This document shows, piece by piece, positions 26,067 to 33,384 of a DNA stretch of 64,000 nucleotides; the stretch's first letter is position 1, and each line of letters starts with the position of its first letter. The translations under genes were made by a program, and so were the position numbers. Origin of the DNA: Gemmatimonadota bacterium. GTDB lineage: Bacteria; Latescibacterota; UBA2968; GCA-2709665. The DNA lies in contig JAPPFJ010000003.1 in assembly GCA_028877215.1 (NCBI GenBank), forward strand, positions 108,395 to 172,394, given 5' to 3'. The notes under the pieces were generated by a model. It searched no databases. It was not told the DNA's origin and worked only from the letters and a program-made list of their open reading frames with translations.

Positions 26067-26142
26067 GGGGCTGTAGCTCAGCTGGGAGAGCGCCAGAATC
26101 GCACTCTGGAGGTCGTGGGTTCGAATCCCATCAGCTCCACCA
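26067..26142 (+). tRNA. tRNA-Ala (CGC)
   Basis: Acceptor arms GGGGCTG and CAGCTCC include the G3-U70 alanine identity pair. The anticodon loop is ATCGCAC (anticodon CGC), and CCA is encoded. Confidence 0.95.
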
Positions 26143-26205
26143 GTAACATAGCCATCGGCCGTCAGCAGATCCCACGGCATCAAGCCGGCTGCTGGTTGCT
26201 TTTTC

Positions 26206-26480
26206 AGGTCGTGCTAGACGGGGAAGTAGCGGCGCCCTGTAGCCCGCAATCCGCTATAGCGGGGTTGAATTCCTCGTTTGAGGTTCTTCATTTCGGGATG
26301 TGATTCGGACAGTACGCGGTGTCGATCGCCAGGTCCTGCGCAACGGACGATTGCCGAACCCCGTCAGGACCGGAAGGTAGCAGCGGTAGGTAACCCGGCC
26401 GTGTGCCGCGGGGGCCCCTGGCGGGAGCTGGCGCTTTCCGAATACCCCGGTCTGAAAGCCGAAGCGGGGTGCACGGCCTT
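26206..26480 (+). ncRNA. ffs: large (Alu-domain-containing) SRP RNA
   Basis: The 3' half holds the Ffh-binding hairpin with GTCAGGACCGGAAGGTAGCAGC at 26364-26385, split here as GTCAGGACC and GGAAGGTAGCAGC. The 5' part, GTGCTAGACGGGGAAGTAGC then AATCCGCTATAGC, matches the Alu domain of Bacillus-type SRP RNA. The ends pair: AGGTCGTGC (26206-26214) with GCACGGCCT (26471-26479). CGCCAGG/CCTGGCG closes the inner S-domain arm. The roughly 275-nt length fits the large class rather than the 4.5S form. Placement before dnaX-ybaB-recR is the same as in Bacillus. Confidence 0.9.
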
Positions 26481-26551
26481 TTCAACGTACCTTCCGGAAG
26501 TGGTTTCCGTGTTCGCGCGTGCCTGATCGACGGGTGAGAGGCATACCCCCT

Positions 26552-28243
26552 ATGGCCTATCGGGTGATTGCCCGCAAATGGCGTCCCAACGTATTTCAGG
26601 ATGTGGTCGCGCAGGACCACATCGTTCAGACGTTGCAGAATGCCATCCGAACGGATCGCGTTGTCCAGGCGTATCTGTTTTGCGGTCCCCGTGGAACGGG
26701 TAAGACGACGATGGCGCGGCTGCTGGCGAAGGCGTTCAACTGCGAACAGGGGCCCACGCCCGAGCCGTGCGGCAGTTGTGGATTCTGCACGGCGATTGCC
26801 GACAACAAGAGCATGGACGTCCTGGAAATCGACGGGGCGTCGAATCGCGGAATCGACGAAATCCGGCAGCTGAGGGAGGAAGTCGGATTTGCGGCAACCA
26901 GGGGCAAGCGCAAGGTCTACATCATAGACGAAGTGCATATGCTCACGGCGGAGGCCTTCAACGCGCTCCTGAAGACGCTCGAGGAGCCGCCGCCTCACGT
27001 GGTGTTCGTCCTGGCCACCACGGAGCCGCACCGGATGCCGGAAACGATTCTCTCGCGCTGCCAGCGGTACAATTTCCGGCGGATATCCACCGAGGCCATT
27101 GTCGGCCAGCTCAGAGAGATCCTGGATGCGGAGGAGATCGCATCTGAAGACGAGGGGCTGTTTCTTCTGGCACGGAAAGCCGACGGCGCTCTGCGCGACG
27201 CCGAGAATCTGCTCGACCAGGCCATCGCGTTTACAGACGGGCCTGTTTCCGCCGACGCCGTAAGGGATCTGCTGGGCGTTATTCCCGCCGACGTCTTCTT
27301 CGATCTGACGCAGGCCATGCTCGAGTCAGACACGGCAACGGCGCTGCGCAAGGTCGGGCTTGTGCTGGATGGCGGCGGCGATGCCGGCGAATTCACGCAG
27401 GGCCTGCTGGAACATGTCCGGCACCTGCTCGTGGCCCGCGTATCGGACGGCCTTGCGGGAGACGATCTGCCCGAGGCCGATCAGGCGCGATACACCGAGA
27501 CGGGCGCGCGATTCGATGAGGAAGATCTCCTGCGCATGTTGCAGGCGGTTTCCGATCTCGAAGCAAAGTTGGGTCGGGTCTCAAATCCCAGGTTCTGGCT
27601 GGAACTGACCGTGTTGAAACTGGTGAAGATGGCACCCTCCGAGTCCGTCACGGAGGTCATGGCGCGTCTGGACCGGATGGAAGTCCTGCTGCGCAAAAGC
27701 AGGACCTCGGGCGCGCGGCAGCCCGAACCACCCGTCGCCGCAAGCCCCGAACCGGCCCCGGCGGCCACTCCACGTCCTGCTGGTCCCACCTCGTCGCCGG
27801 ACGTCGCCGAAGGTGCGAAGCAGCCTGTTGTCGATGCGCCCGTATTGCCCCCCGTCGAGTCGCGAGGCGAGAAGGAACCGTCTCCGGCCGGCAGCCTGAC
27901 GTTCGATGGCGTACAGGAAAAGTGGCCGGATCTCGTTGAGCATGTAAGGGCGCGGAAACTGGGCCTTGGGACGTTTCTGGCCGAGGGCAGACCCGCGGCG
28001 TTGAAGGACGGCCGGCTGGACCTGGTCTTCACGGCAGACAAGACGTTTTACGCCGAGCAGGTCAGACGCAACGGCGCCTTTCTGGAGGAAGCGACGGCCG
28101 AAGTCCTCGGCGTTTCTTTGCGCGTCCGGTGTAAATTGGACGAGGCCGGAGACAGCGCTGCGACACAGGATGACCGCGCTCCGGCCGACGAACGCGTCCA
28201 GATGGCAATAGAAATCTTCGATGGAGAAGTTGTGGGAAGATAG
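26552..28243 (+). CDS. dnaX: DNA polymerase III clamp-loader subunit gamma/tau
   Basis: DnaX is the motor of the clamp loader that places the beta clamp on DNA. In the 563-residue protein the P-loop GPRGTGKT lies at 45-52. The zinc knuckle has Cys64, Cys73, Cys76 and Cys79. YIIDEVHMLT and TTEPHRMPETILSRCQ follow, then the collar domain. A Pro/Ala-rich linker near 395-440 leads to a tau-like C-terminus. ATG at 26552 (MAYRVIARKWRP) is the family start; the frame opens earlier into the SRP RNA 3' region. Confidence 0.95.
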   Translation: MAYRVIARKWRPNVFQDVVAQDHIVQTLQNAIRTDRVVQAYLFCGPRGTGKTTMARLLAKAFNCEQGPTPEPCGSCGFCTAIADNKSMDVLEIDGASNRGIDEIRQLREEVGFAATRGKRKVYIIDEVHMLTAEAFNALLKTLEEPPPHVVFVLATTEPHRMPETILSRCQRYNFRRISTEAIVGQLREILDAEEIASEDEGLFLLARKADGALRDAENLLDQAIAFTDGPVSADAVRDLLGVIPADVFFDLTQAMLESDTATALRKVGLVLDGGGDAGEFTQGLLEHVRHLLVARVSDGLAGDDLPEADQARYTETGARFDEEDLLRMLQAVSDLEAKLGRVSNPRFWLELTVLKLVKMAPSESVTEVMARLDRMEVLLRKSRTSGARQPEPPVAASPEPAPAATPRPAGPTSSPDVAEGAKQPVVDAPVLPPVESRGEKEPSPAGSLTFDGVQEKWPDLVEHVRARKLGLGTFLAEGRPAALKDGRLDLVFTADKTFYAEQVRRNGAFLEEATAEVLGVSLRVRCKLDEAGDSAATQDDRAPADERVQMAIEIFDGEVVGR

Positions 28244-28263
28244 CTCCACCCGGGGAGGGCGCA

Positions 28264-28587
28264 ATGGCGAAGGGCATGGCGGGAATGATGAAGCAGGCCC
28301 AGAAGCTGCAGGCCAAGCTGGCGAAAGTACAGGAAGAACTCGCGTCGAAGGAAGTCGAGGGATCGTCAGGAGGAGGCATGGTGGTGGCGCGGGCAAACGG
28401 ACAACAGCAGATTGTGGGAATCAGGATTGATCCGGAGGTGGTGGACCCCGATGACGTGGAGATGCTGGAAGATCTGATCATGGCCGCCATTCAGCAGGCC
28501 CGTGAGCGGGCGCAGGAGATGGCTGACCGTGAAATGCAGAGAGCAACGTCTGGCATGTTGCCGCCGGGTGTCAACCTGGGGATTTAG
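28264..28587 (+). CDS. ybaB: YbaB/EbfC nucleoid-associated protein
   Basis: The 107-residue protein has the family pattern MKQAQKLQAKLAKVQEELASKEVEGSSGGGMVVARANG, with two helices around a small sheet. It forms a tweezer-like dimer that binds DNA. It lies between dnaX and recR, the universal gene order, and starts 20 nt after the dnaX stop with GGGAGGG ahead. Confidence 0.93.
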   Translation: MAKGMAGMMKQAQKLQAKLAKVQEELASKEVEGSSGGGMVVARANGQQQIVGIRIDPEVVDPDDVEMLEDLIMAAIQQARERAQEMADREMQRATSGMLPPGVNLGI

Positions 28588-28620
28588 CAGCCCGGGAATC
28601 CGCTTTCGAGGAGAGTCAGG

Positions 28621-29214
28621 ATGGCTTCCAACGCCATCGATCGACTGGTCGCCGGGCTGGGGCGGCTGCCGGGCATCGGCGAAAAATCCGCGCGGCGAAT
28701 CGCGCTGGACGTACTGACCTGGAAGAACGAAGACGTGCGCGCGCTGGCCGAACTGATGGTGGAAGTGAAGACCCGGGTTCGGGCCTGCGGCGCGTGTTCG
28801 AATCTGTCGGAGACCGACCCATGCCCGATTTGCCGGGATGAGCGGCGGGACCGGTCGAAGGTGATGGTCGTGGATTTTGTCGGCGACCTGCTGGCAATGG
28901 AACGCATGCAGGCCTATCGCGGGCTGTATCATGTTCTCGGTGGGAGAATCTCACCTCTGGACGGTATCGGCCCGGAGGAACTGAACATTCAATCCCTCGT
29001 TGCGCGCCTGAACGGCGGTGGGATTCAGGAGGTCATCCTGGCGAATGGACCCACCGTGGAGGGCGATGCGACCGCGCAATACCTCACACAGATCCTGGGC
29101 ACACACGAAGTGACCGTAACGCAGATCGCCAGGGGCCTTCCCGTTGGCAGCGACCTCGCCCTCGCCGATCAGGTTACGCTTTCCCGTGCGTTGGATGGGC
29201 GCAGAGAACTATGA
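28621..29214 (+). CDS. recR: recombination mediator RecR
   Basis: RecR works with RecF and RecO to load RecA on gaps. The 197-residue protein has the N-terminal helix-hairpin-helix (LPGIGEKSARRIALD), the zinc finger with Cys56, Cys59, Cys68 and Cys71, and a Toprim domain (VMVVDFVGDLLAME). The C-terminal Walker B-like region and the RGLPVGSDLALAD end are typical. AGGAGAG lies ahead of the ATG. Its stop overlaps the pgsA start. Confidence 0.95.
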   Translation: MASNAIDRLVAGLGRLPGIGEKSARRIALDVLTWKNEDVRALAELMVEVKTRVRACGACSNLSETDPCPICRDERRDRSKVMVVDFVGDLLAMERMQAYRGLYHVLGGRISPLDGIGPEELNIQSLVARLNGGGIQEVILANGPTVEGDATAQYLTQILGTHEVTVTQIARGLPVGSDLALADQVTLSRALDGRREL

Positions 29215-29861
29215 ACCGTACCGACACACTCCGCGGCAGTTCGCAGGGAATCCGGCTGCCCAAGCCGCAGCCCGCCGACCGCATGGTCACGTTTCCCAAT
29301 TTCCTGACGGGCCTGAGGATCGTTCTTACACCGGTCTTCCTGGCGCTGATTTTCTCGGACAGCGGTTTCAACAAGATCCTGGCGCTGCTTGTTTTCACCG
29401 TGGCGTCGCTTACGGATTTCTTCGACGGCTGGTTCGCACGCCGCGACAAAACGGTCAGCTGCCTTGGACGGTTCATGGATCCGCTGGCCGACAAGCTGCT
29501 TGTCTCTTCCGCCCTCATTTCCTTCGTAATCCTGGGTATGGTCGAGGCGTGGCTGGTTGGCGCCATGCTGATCCGGGATGCCGTGATCACGTCTTTGCGC
29601 GTGTACGCGATACGCAAGGGACGCCCGGTGGTCACTTCCCGGCTGGCGAAGTGGAAGACCATGCTGCAACTGGTGCTTGCTTTCGGCATCCTTGTGTTCA
29701 TCAACGTGCGCGTGATCACCGCTGAACTGACCTCCCAGCCCCTGGTGCTTGTGGATTCGGGTTCGCAAATGGTTCTGAACGTCCTGGTAGCGGCGGTAAC
29801 CCTGCTGGCGGTCGTGTCTGGCGTCCTCTATCTGGTGGAGCACGGCCGTGACCCGGCCTGA
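29211..29861 (+). CDS. pgsA: CDP-diacylglycerol--glycerol-3-phosphate phosphatidyltransferase
   Basis: PgsA makes phosphatidylglycerol phosphate in the inner membrane. The CDP-alcohol phosphotransferase motif is complete: Asp72, Gly73, Ala76, Arg77, Gly86, Asp90 and Asp94 in FDGWFARR...GRFMDPLAD. Several membrane helices follow. At 216 residues it has a hydrophilic N-terminal extension of about 25 residues. The ATG overlaps the recR stop (ATGA). Its own stop TGA lies exactly at the left end of a miniature inverted-repeat element. Confidence 0.92.
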   Translation: MNRTDTLRGSSQGIRLPKPQPADRMVTFPNFLTGLRIVLTPVFLALIFSDSGFNKILALLVFTVASLTDFFDGWFARRDKTVSCLGRFMDPLADKLLVSSALISFVILGMVEAWLVGAMLIRDAVITSLRVYAIRKGRPVVTSRLAKWKTMLQLVLAFGILVFINVRVITAELTSQPLVLVDSGSQMVLNVLVAAVTLLAVVSGVLYLVEHGRDPA

Positions 29862-30050
29862 GAAGCTGTCTTAAAATTCCCAGCGGTCTTCGCGCGGCTG
29901 CAAAAGCGCCGGTCGGCGTTGGTCAAACCCACCCGTATCCAATGTATCGAGGCTGCGCGCCCCTCGCCTCTCTTAGGCGGATTTTCCCGCCTTGACCGCC
30001 GCTTTTTCGCTCGCGCTCGGGAACTCACTGGTAATTTTAAGACAGCTTCT
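29861..30050. mobile_element. miniature inverted-repeat element between pgsA and pgpA
   Basis: The ends are AGAAGCTGTCTTAAAATT (29861-29878) and its perfect inverted copy (30033-30050). The match extends to 22 of 23 bp. Further imperfect inverted similarity continues inward, so the 190-bp unit is nearly palindromic. CTGAG occurs at both borders (29858-29862 and 30049-30053), compatible with a short target duplication. It encodes no protein, as expected of a non-autonomous element. Confidence 0.75.
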
Positions 30051-30075
30051 GAGCAGGAGAACGGAGGCCGTTGAC

Positions 30076-30537
30076 TTGAATCCGTGGACCCGGCTGCTTG
30101 CCACCGGTTTTTTCTCCGGATACGTGCCGGTTGCGCCGGGCACGGCAGGCACGGCAGCGGCTATGGTTCCGTACCTTGCTGCCAGTTACCATGCACCGGG
30201 TTTCGGAGTCCTTGCTTGGATCCTGTTTCTGGTTGTGATTTCCGGGGTGGCGGTCTACACCGCGTCCGTGGGTGAAAAGGCCTGGGGTCCGGATCCCGGC
30301 CCGGTCGTTATCGACGAGTTTGTGGGGTTTTACGTCACGGTAGCCTTCCTGCCGCTGTCACCGGGGTTGGGGGTTGCCGGATTTTTTATCTTCCGCGTAC
30401 TGGATATCCTGAAGCCGCCGCCGGTGCGCGCGTCGGAGAAGTTGCCCCGCGGGTGGGGCGTGGTGATGGACGACGTGATCGCGGGGATTTACGGAAACCT
30501 TCTGATACGGGCGGGGCTGTCCCTGTGGAGCGGTTAG
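30076..30537 (+). CDS. pgpA: phosphatidylglycerophosphatase A
   Basis: PgpA removes the phosphate from PGP, the step after PgsA. The 153-residue protein has ATGFFSGYVPVAPGTAGTAAA, VVIDEFVGF and FRVLDILKPPPVR, all family signatures, with four membrane helices. The TTG start at 30076 has GGAGG 8 nt ahead; the frame opens further upstream only into the miniature element. The stop TAG at 30535-30537 touches the left end of a second element. Confidence 0.9.
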   Translation: MNPWTRLLATGFFSGYVPVAPGTAGTAAAMVPYLAASYHAPGFGVLAWILFLVVISGVAVYTASVGEKAWGPDPGPVVIDEFVGFYVTVAFLPLSPGLGVAGFFIFRVLDILKPPPVRASEKLPRGWGVVMDDVIAGIYGNLLIRAGLSLWSG

Positions 30538-30681
30538 TGTTCTGTACCGGAGGTAAATTGCCGACAATCGGCCGTCGGGTGAAGGCACTTCGACAGGCCG
30601 GTCGGTGCAGGCCGCAGAAGCAACGCCGTGAGACGGGATGATTCGACGGATGAATAGTGACGAATTTTCGGGACGGGACGC
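30537..30681. mobile_element. miniature inverted-repeat element, copy A, between pgpA and thpR
   Basis: Left end GTGTTCTGTACCGGAGG and right end AATTTTCGGGACGGGACGC (inverted: GCGTCCCGTCCCGAAAATT) match the ends of copy B at 31422-31584. The right inner part also matches copy B. It is more decayed. It ends 3 nt before the thpR ATG, so part of the thpR translation signal lies within the element. Confidence 0.6.
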
Positions 30682-30684
30682 CTG

Positions 30685-31254
30685 ATGTCGACGCTTCGCG
30701 CATTCGTGGCCATTGAACCCCCCGCGTCCGTCATCCCGGCCGTCCAGGCCGCCAGACGATTCCTTGCGGACCTCGAGGCGCGGCTGAGATGGGTACGGCC
30801 CGAGGGCATGCATCTCACGCTCAAGTTTCTCGGAAACGTCGAAGTCGCGTCCGTGCCGGTCATCCTGAAGGCGATGCGGGCGGTGGCGGGACAGACGCCG
30901 CCGATGGCGTTGCATACGGCCGGGGTGGGTGCGCCCAATCCGGGTCGGGCGCGGGTGGTCTGGCTGGACGTGGGCGGGGAAACCGCAATCCTGGACAGGC
31001 TGCAGGCCGACGTGGAAGACGCCATGTTCGGGATCGGGTTCGAGAGAGAAGGACGACGGTTCCATCCGCATCTGACGCTTGCCCGTACAAGAAACAGGTC
31101 GGTGCGGTTGCCTTCCGGATTGACGGGGGCCGTCCGGCCCGCGTACTTCAGAGTGGACCGTTTATCACTGTACAGCAGTGAGTTACGGCCTGGAGGCGCC
31201 GTGTACAACACGCTGGGCCATGCGTGTCTCGAAGGGTCGCGAGAGCCGGACTGA
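30685..31254 (+). CDS. thpR: RNA 2',3'-cyclic phosphodiesterase ThpR (LigT)
   Basis: The 189-residue 2H-family enzyme has both catalytic HxT motifs, His43-Leu-Thr in HLTLKFLG and His129-Leu-Thr in HPHLTLAR. It opens 2',3'-cyclic phosphates on RNA and can reverse 2'-5' ligation. It lies before recA where cinA or thpR is common. Its leader was rewritten by the miniature element just upstream. Confidence 0.9.
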   Translation: MSTLRAFVAIEPPASVIPAVQAARRFLADLEARLRWVRPEGMHLTLKFLGNVEVASVPVILKAMRAVAGQTPPMALHTAGVGAPNPGRARVVWLDVGGETAILDRLQADVEDAMFGIGFEREGRRFHPHLTLARTRNRSVRLPSGLTGAVRPAYFRVDRLSLYSSELRPGGAVYNTLGHACLEGSREPD

Positions 31255-31306
31255 TCGACCCGAAAGGCAAGGCGGCCCGGAATGGCATTTCCCGAACGGG
31301 CAGGGC

Positions 31307-31335
31307 TTGACTTCCCGTTGGACTGCGGATATATT
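31307..31335 (+). promoter_or_regulatory. recA promoter
   Basis: TTGACT at 31307-31312 and TATATT at 31330-31335 are 17 bp apart; TATAAT also overlaps at 31335-31340. The leader to recA would be about 350 nt and includes a miniature element. No clear LexA box of the CTGT-N8-ACAG or GAAC-N4-GTTC type was seen. Confidence 0.6.
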
Positions 31336-31421
31336 ATAATTCCGATCGGCATGCCCACCCTGGTTGTTCTTGCTGCAGCTCACGCAGAATTCAGTACTGA
31401 TTCCTACACAAATGTTCACTG

Positions 31422-31584
31422 GTGTTCTGTCCCGGAAATGATTTGCCTGAATTCGACCGCCGAGTCGCCTGGCTCGCAAGGCGCCGGAGCGCAGGCGACC
31501 TGCGTAAGGTCGGCGAGCGAGGGGAACGTAGCGAGACTGGATGAATCGGCGGTCGAATGGTGAGGAATTTTCGGGACAGGACAC
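31422..31584. mobile_element. miniature inverted-repeat element, copy B, in the recA leader
   Basis: Left end GTGTTCTGTCCCGGAAAT and inverted right end GTGTCCTGTCCCGAAAAT match at 16 of 18 positions. An inner inverted pair (TTCGACCGCCGA near 31453 with TCGGCGGTCGAA near 31546) extends the palindrome. CACTG occurs at both edges (31417-31421, 31582-31586), a possible target duplication. The 163-bp unit encodes nothing. Confidence 0.7.
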
Positions 31585-31688
31585 TGATTTGGTGATCGCA
31601 CATGTTGCGGCGCAGAGAATCGGGCTCCTCGATGGCCTTGGGCTGCGCCGTGATCCAACAAGTAAATTCAGGCAGGAGGGGCAAGGCA

Positions 31689-32723
31689 ATGGCAAAATCC
31701 AATGGCGCCGGCAAGGATAAGGCCATCGATCTGGCCATTTCGCAGATTGAGAAGCAGTTCGGCCAGGGTTCCATTATGCGGCTTGGCGGCGAAGAGGGAG
31801 GGCAGGTGGCCGTTGAAGTGATACCAACCGGCGCGCTCGCGCTGGACGTCGCCCTCGGCGCGGGCGGGGTCCCGCGGGGCCGCGTCGTCGAGATTTACGG
31901 TCCGGAAGGATCGGGCAAAACCACACTGACCCTGCACGTTATCGCGGAAGCGCAACGGACCGGCGGTACGTGTGCGTTTGTCGACGCGGAACACGCGCTC
32001 AATGTAGAACTCGCGGAACGGATTGGGGTCAATCTGGAAAGCCTCCTGATTTCACAGCCCGATACTGGGGAAGAGGCACTGGAAATCACCGATACGCTCG
32101 TGCGCAGCGGTGCGTTCGACGTGGTGGTGGTGGACTCGGTCGCGGCGCTTGTGCCGCGTGCTGAACTCGAGGGAGACATGGGCGATTCCCACGTGGGATT
32201 GCAGGCGCGGTTGATGTCACAGGCGCTGCGTAAGCTGTCCGGATCGATCAGCAGGTCCAAGACATGCGTGATGTTCACCAACCAGATCAGGATGAAAATC
32301 GGTGTCATGTTCGGCAATCCGGAAACGACCTCGGGCGGAAACGCGCTGAAATTCTATGCGTCCGTACGGATGGACATCCGCCGTATCGGCGCCATAAAGG
32401 AGGGTCAGGAAGTTACGGGCAACCGGGTCCGTGTCCGGGTGGTCAAGAACAAGATGGCCGCGCCGTTCAAGGAGGCGGAGTTCGATCTGATGTTCGGAGA
32501 AGGCATCTCGAGAGAGGGCAGTCTTCTGGATATCGCGGAACTTCACGGTATTGTCAGCAAGAGCGGCACCTGGTTTTCCTATGGCAGCGATCGCCTGGGG
32601 CAGGGGCGGGAAAACGTAAAGAACCATCTGAAGGAACATCCTGAACTCGCGGGGGAGATCGAATCCCGGGTGCGCGAGGCCGTGGGTCTGGCGGACAACG
32701 GTACGGCGGAGCCGAACGCCTGA
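31689..32723 (+). CDS. recA: RecA recombinase
   Basis: RecA forms the strand-exchange filament and activates the SOS response. The 344-residue protein has Walker A GPEGSGKT at 71-78, [15 protein letters not shown] (Walker B), the L1 and L2 DNA-binding loops ([30 protein letters not shown]) and a short acidic C-terminus. GGAGGGG about 9 nt upstream fixes the ATG at 31689; the frame extends further up only through the leader. Confidence 0.97.
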   Translation: MAKSNGAGKDKAIDLAISQIEKQFGQGSIMRLGGEEGGQVAVEVIPTGALALDVALGAGGVPRGRVVEIYGPEGSGKTTLTLHVIAEAQRTGGTCAFVDAEHALNVELAERIGVNLESLLISQPDTGEEALEITDTLVRSGAFDVVVVDSVAALVPRAELEGDMGDSHVGLQARLMSQALRKLSGSISRSKTCVMFTNQIRMKIGVMFGNPETTSGGNALKFYASVRMDIRRIGAIKEGQEVTGNRVRVRVVKNKMAAPFKEAEFDLMFGEGISREGSLLDIAELHGIVSKSGTWFSYGSDRLGQGRENVKNHLKEHPELAGEIESRVREAVGLADNGTAEPNA

Positions 32724-32756
32724 CGACGGTATTACCCACCCATCGAGGTGCCTCGG

Positions 32757-33287
32757 ATGAAACCGGAATCCCTCTCGCAATCGGATCGCCGGAATTCCGC
32801 CGAAAGGGCGAAGAACGCGGCTTTTCGACTCCTTGGCGCGCGTGCGTATACGTTCGCGGAAATGAGAGAAAGGCTTCGCCGGCGCGGGTTTCAGGAGTCC
32901 GTAATTGAACAGACCCTCGATGAGATGCGGCGGCTGAAGCTTGTCGACGATCGGGATTACGCCCTTCGCTTTGTTCAGGAGCGCATGCGAATCCGGCCCG
33001 CAGGCCGGGCGGTGCTCCGTCACGACCTCAAAAAACGGGGAATCGACGCTGCTACGGCGGAGGACGCGCTGGACGAGGTTTTCGAGGGCGTCGATCCCGA
33101 AGTTATCGCCCTGGATCTCCTGAGGTCGCGCCGGCGGCAATACGACGGCGTCGACAGGCGGAAAGCGCTTTCCCGTATGTACGGTTTCCTTGGGCGTCGT
33201 GGGTTCGGGGCCGTGGCGCATGCGGCAGCGGAGCGGGCCTGGCTGGAATTCAGCGAGAGTGGACACGACGGCGCTCTGGATTCGTGA
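32757..33287 (+). CDS. recX: RecA regulator RecX
   Basis: RecX caps and destabilises RecA filaments. The 176-residue basic protein shows three-helix repeats: AFRLLGARAYTFAEMRERLRRRGF, VIEQTLDEMRRLKLVDDRDYALRF and the later AVLRHDLKKRGI. The gene follows recA by 33 nt. The ATG at 32757 has GAGG 9 nt ahead and is preferred to the GTG at 32748, which overlaps that site. Confidence 0.9.
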   Translation: MKPESLSQSDRRNSAERAKNAAFRLLGARAYTFAEMRERLRRRGFQESVIEQTLDEMRRLKLVDDRDYALRFVQERMRIRPAGRAVLRHDLKKRGIDAATAEDALDEVFEGVDPEVIALDLLRSRRRQYDGVDRRKALSRMYGFLGRRGFGAVAHAAAERAWLEFSESGHDGALDS

Positions 33288-33384
33288 GCCGGAACCGGTC
33301 GCACAAGGCGCAAACGTGCGCGGTCCCATGTACGGAACCGGTCGCCGCGATTCGTGCGTACCATTGTAATTTCCACATCCAATC

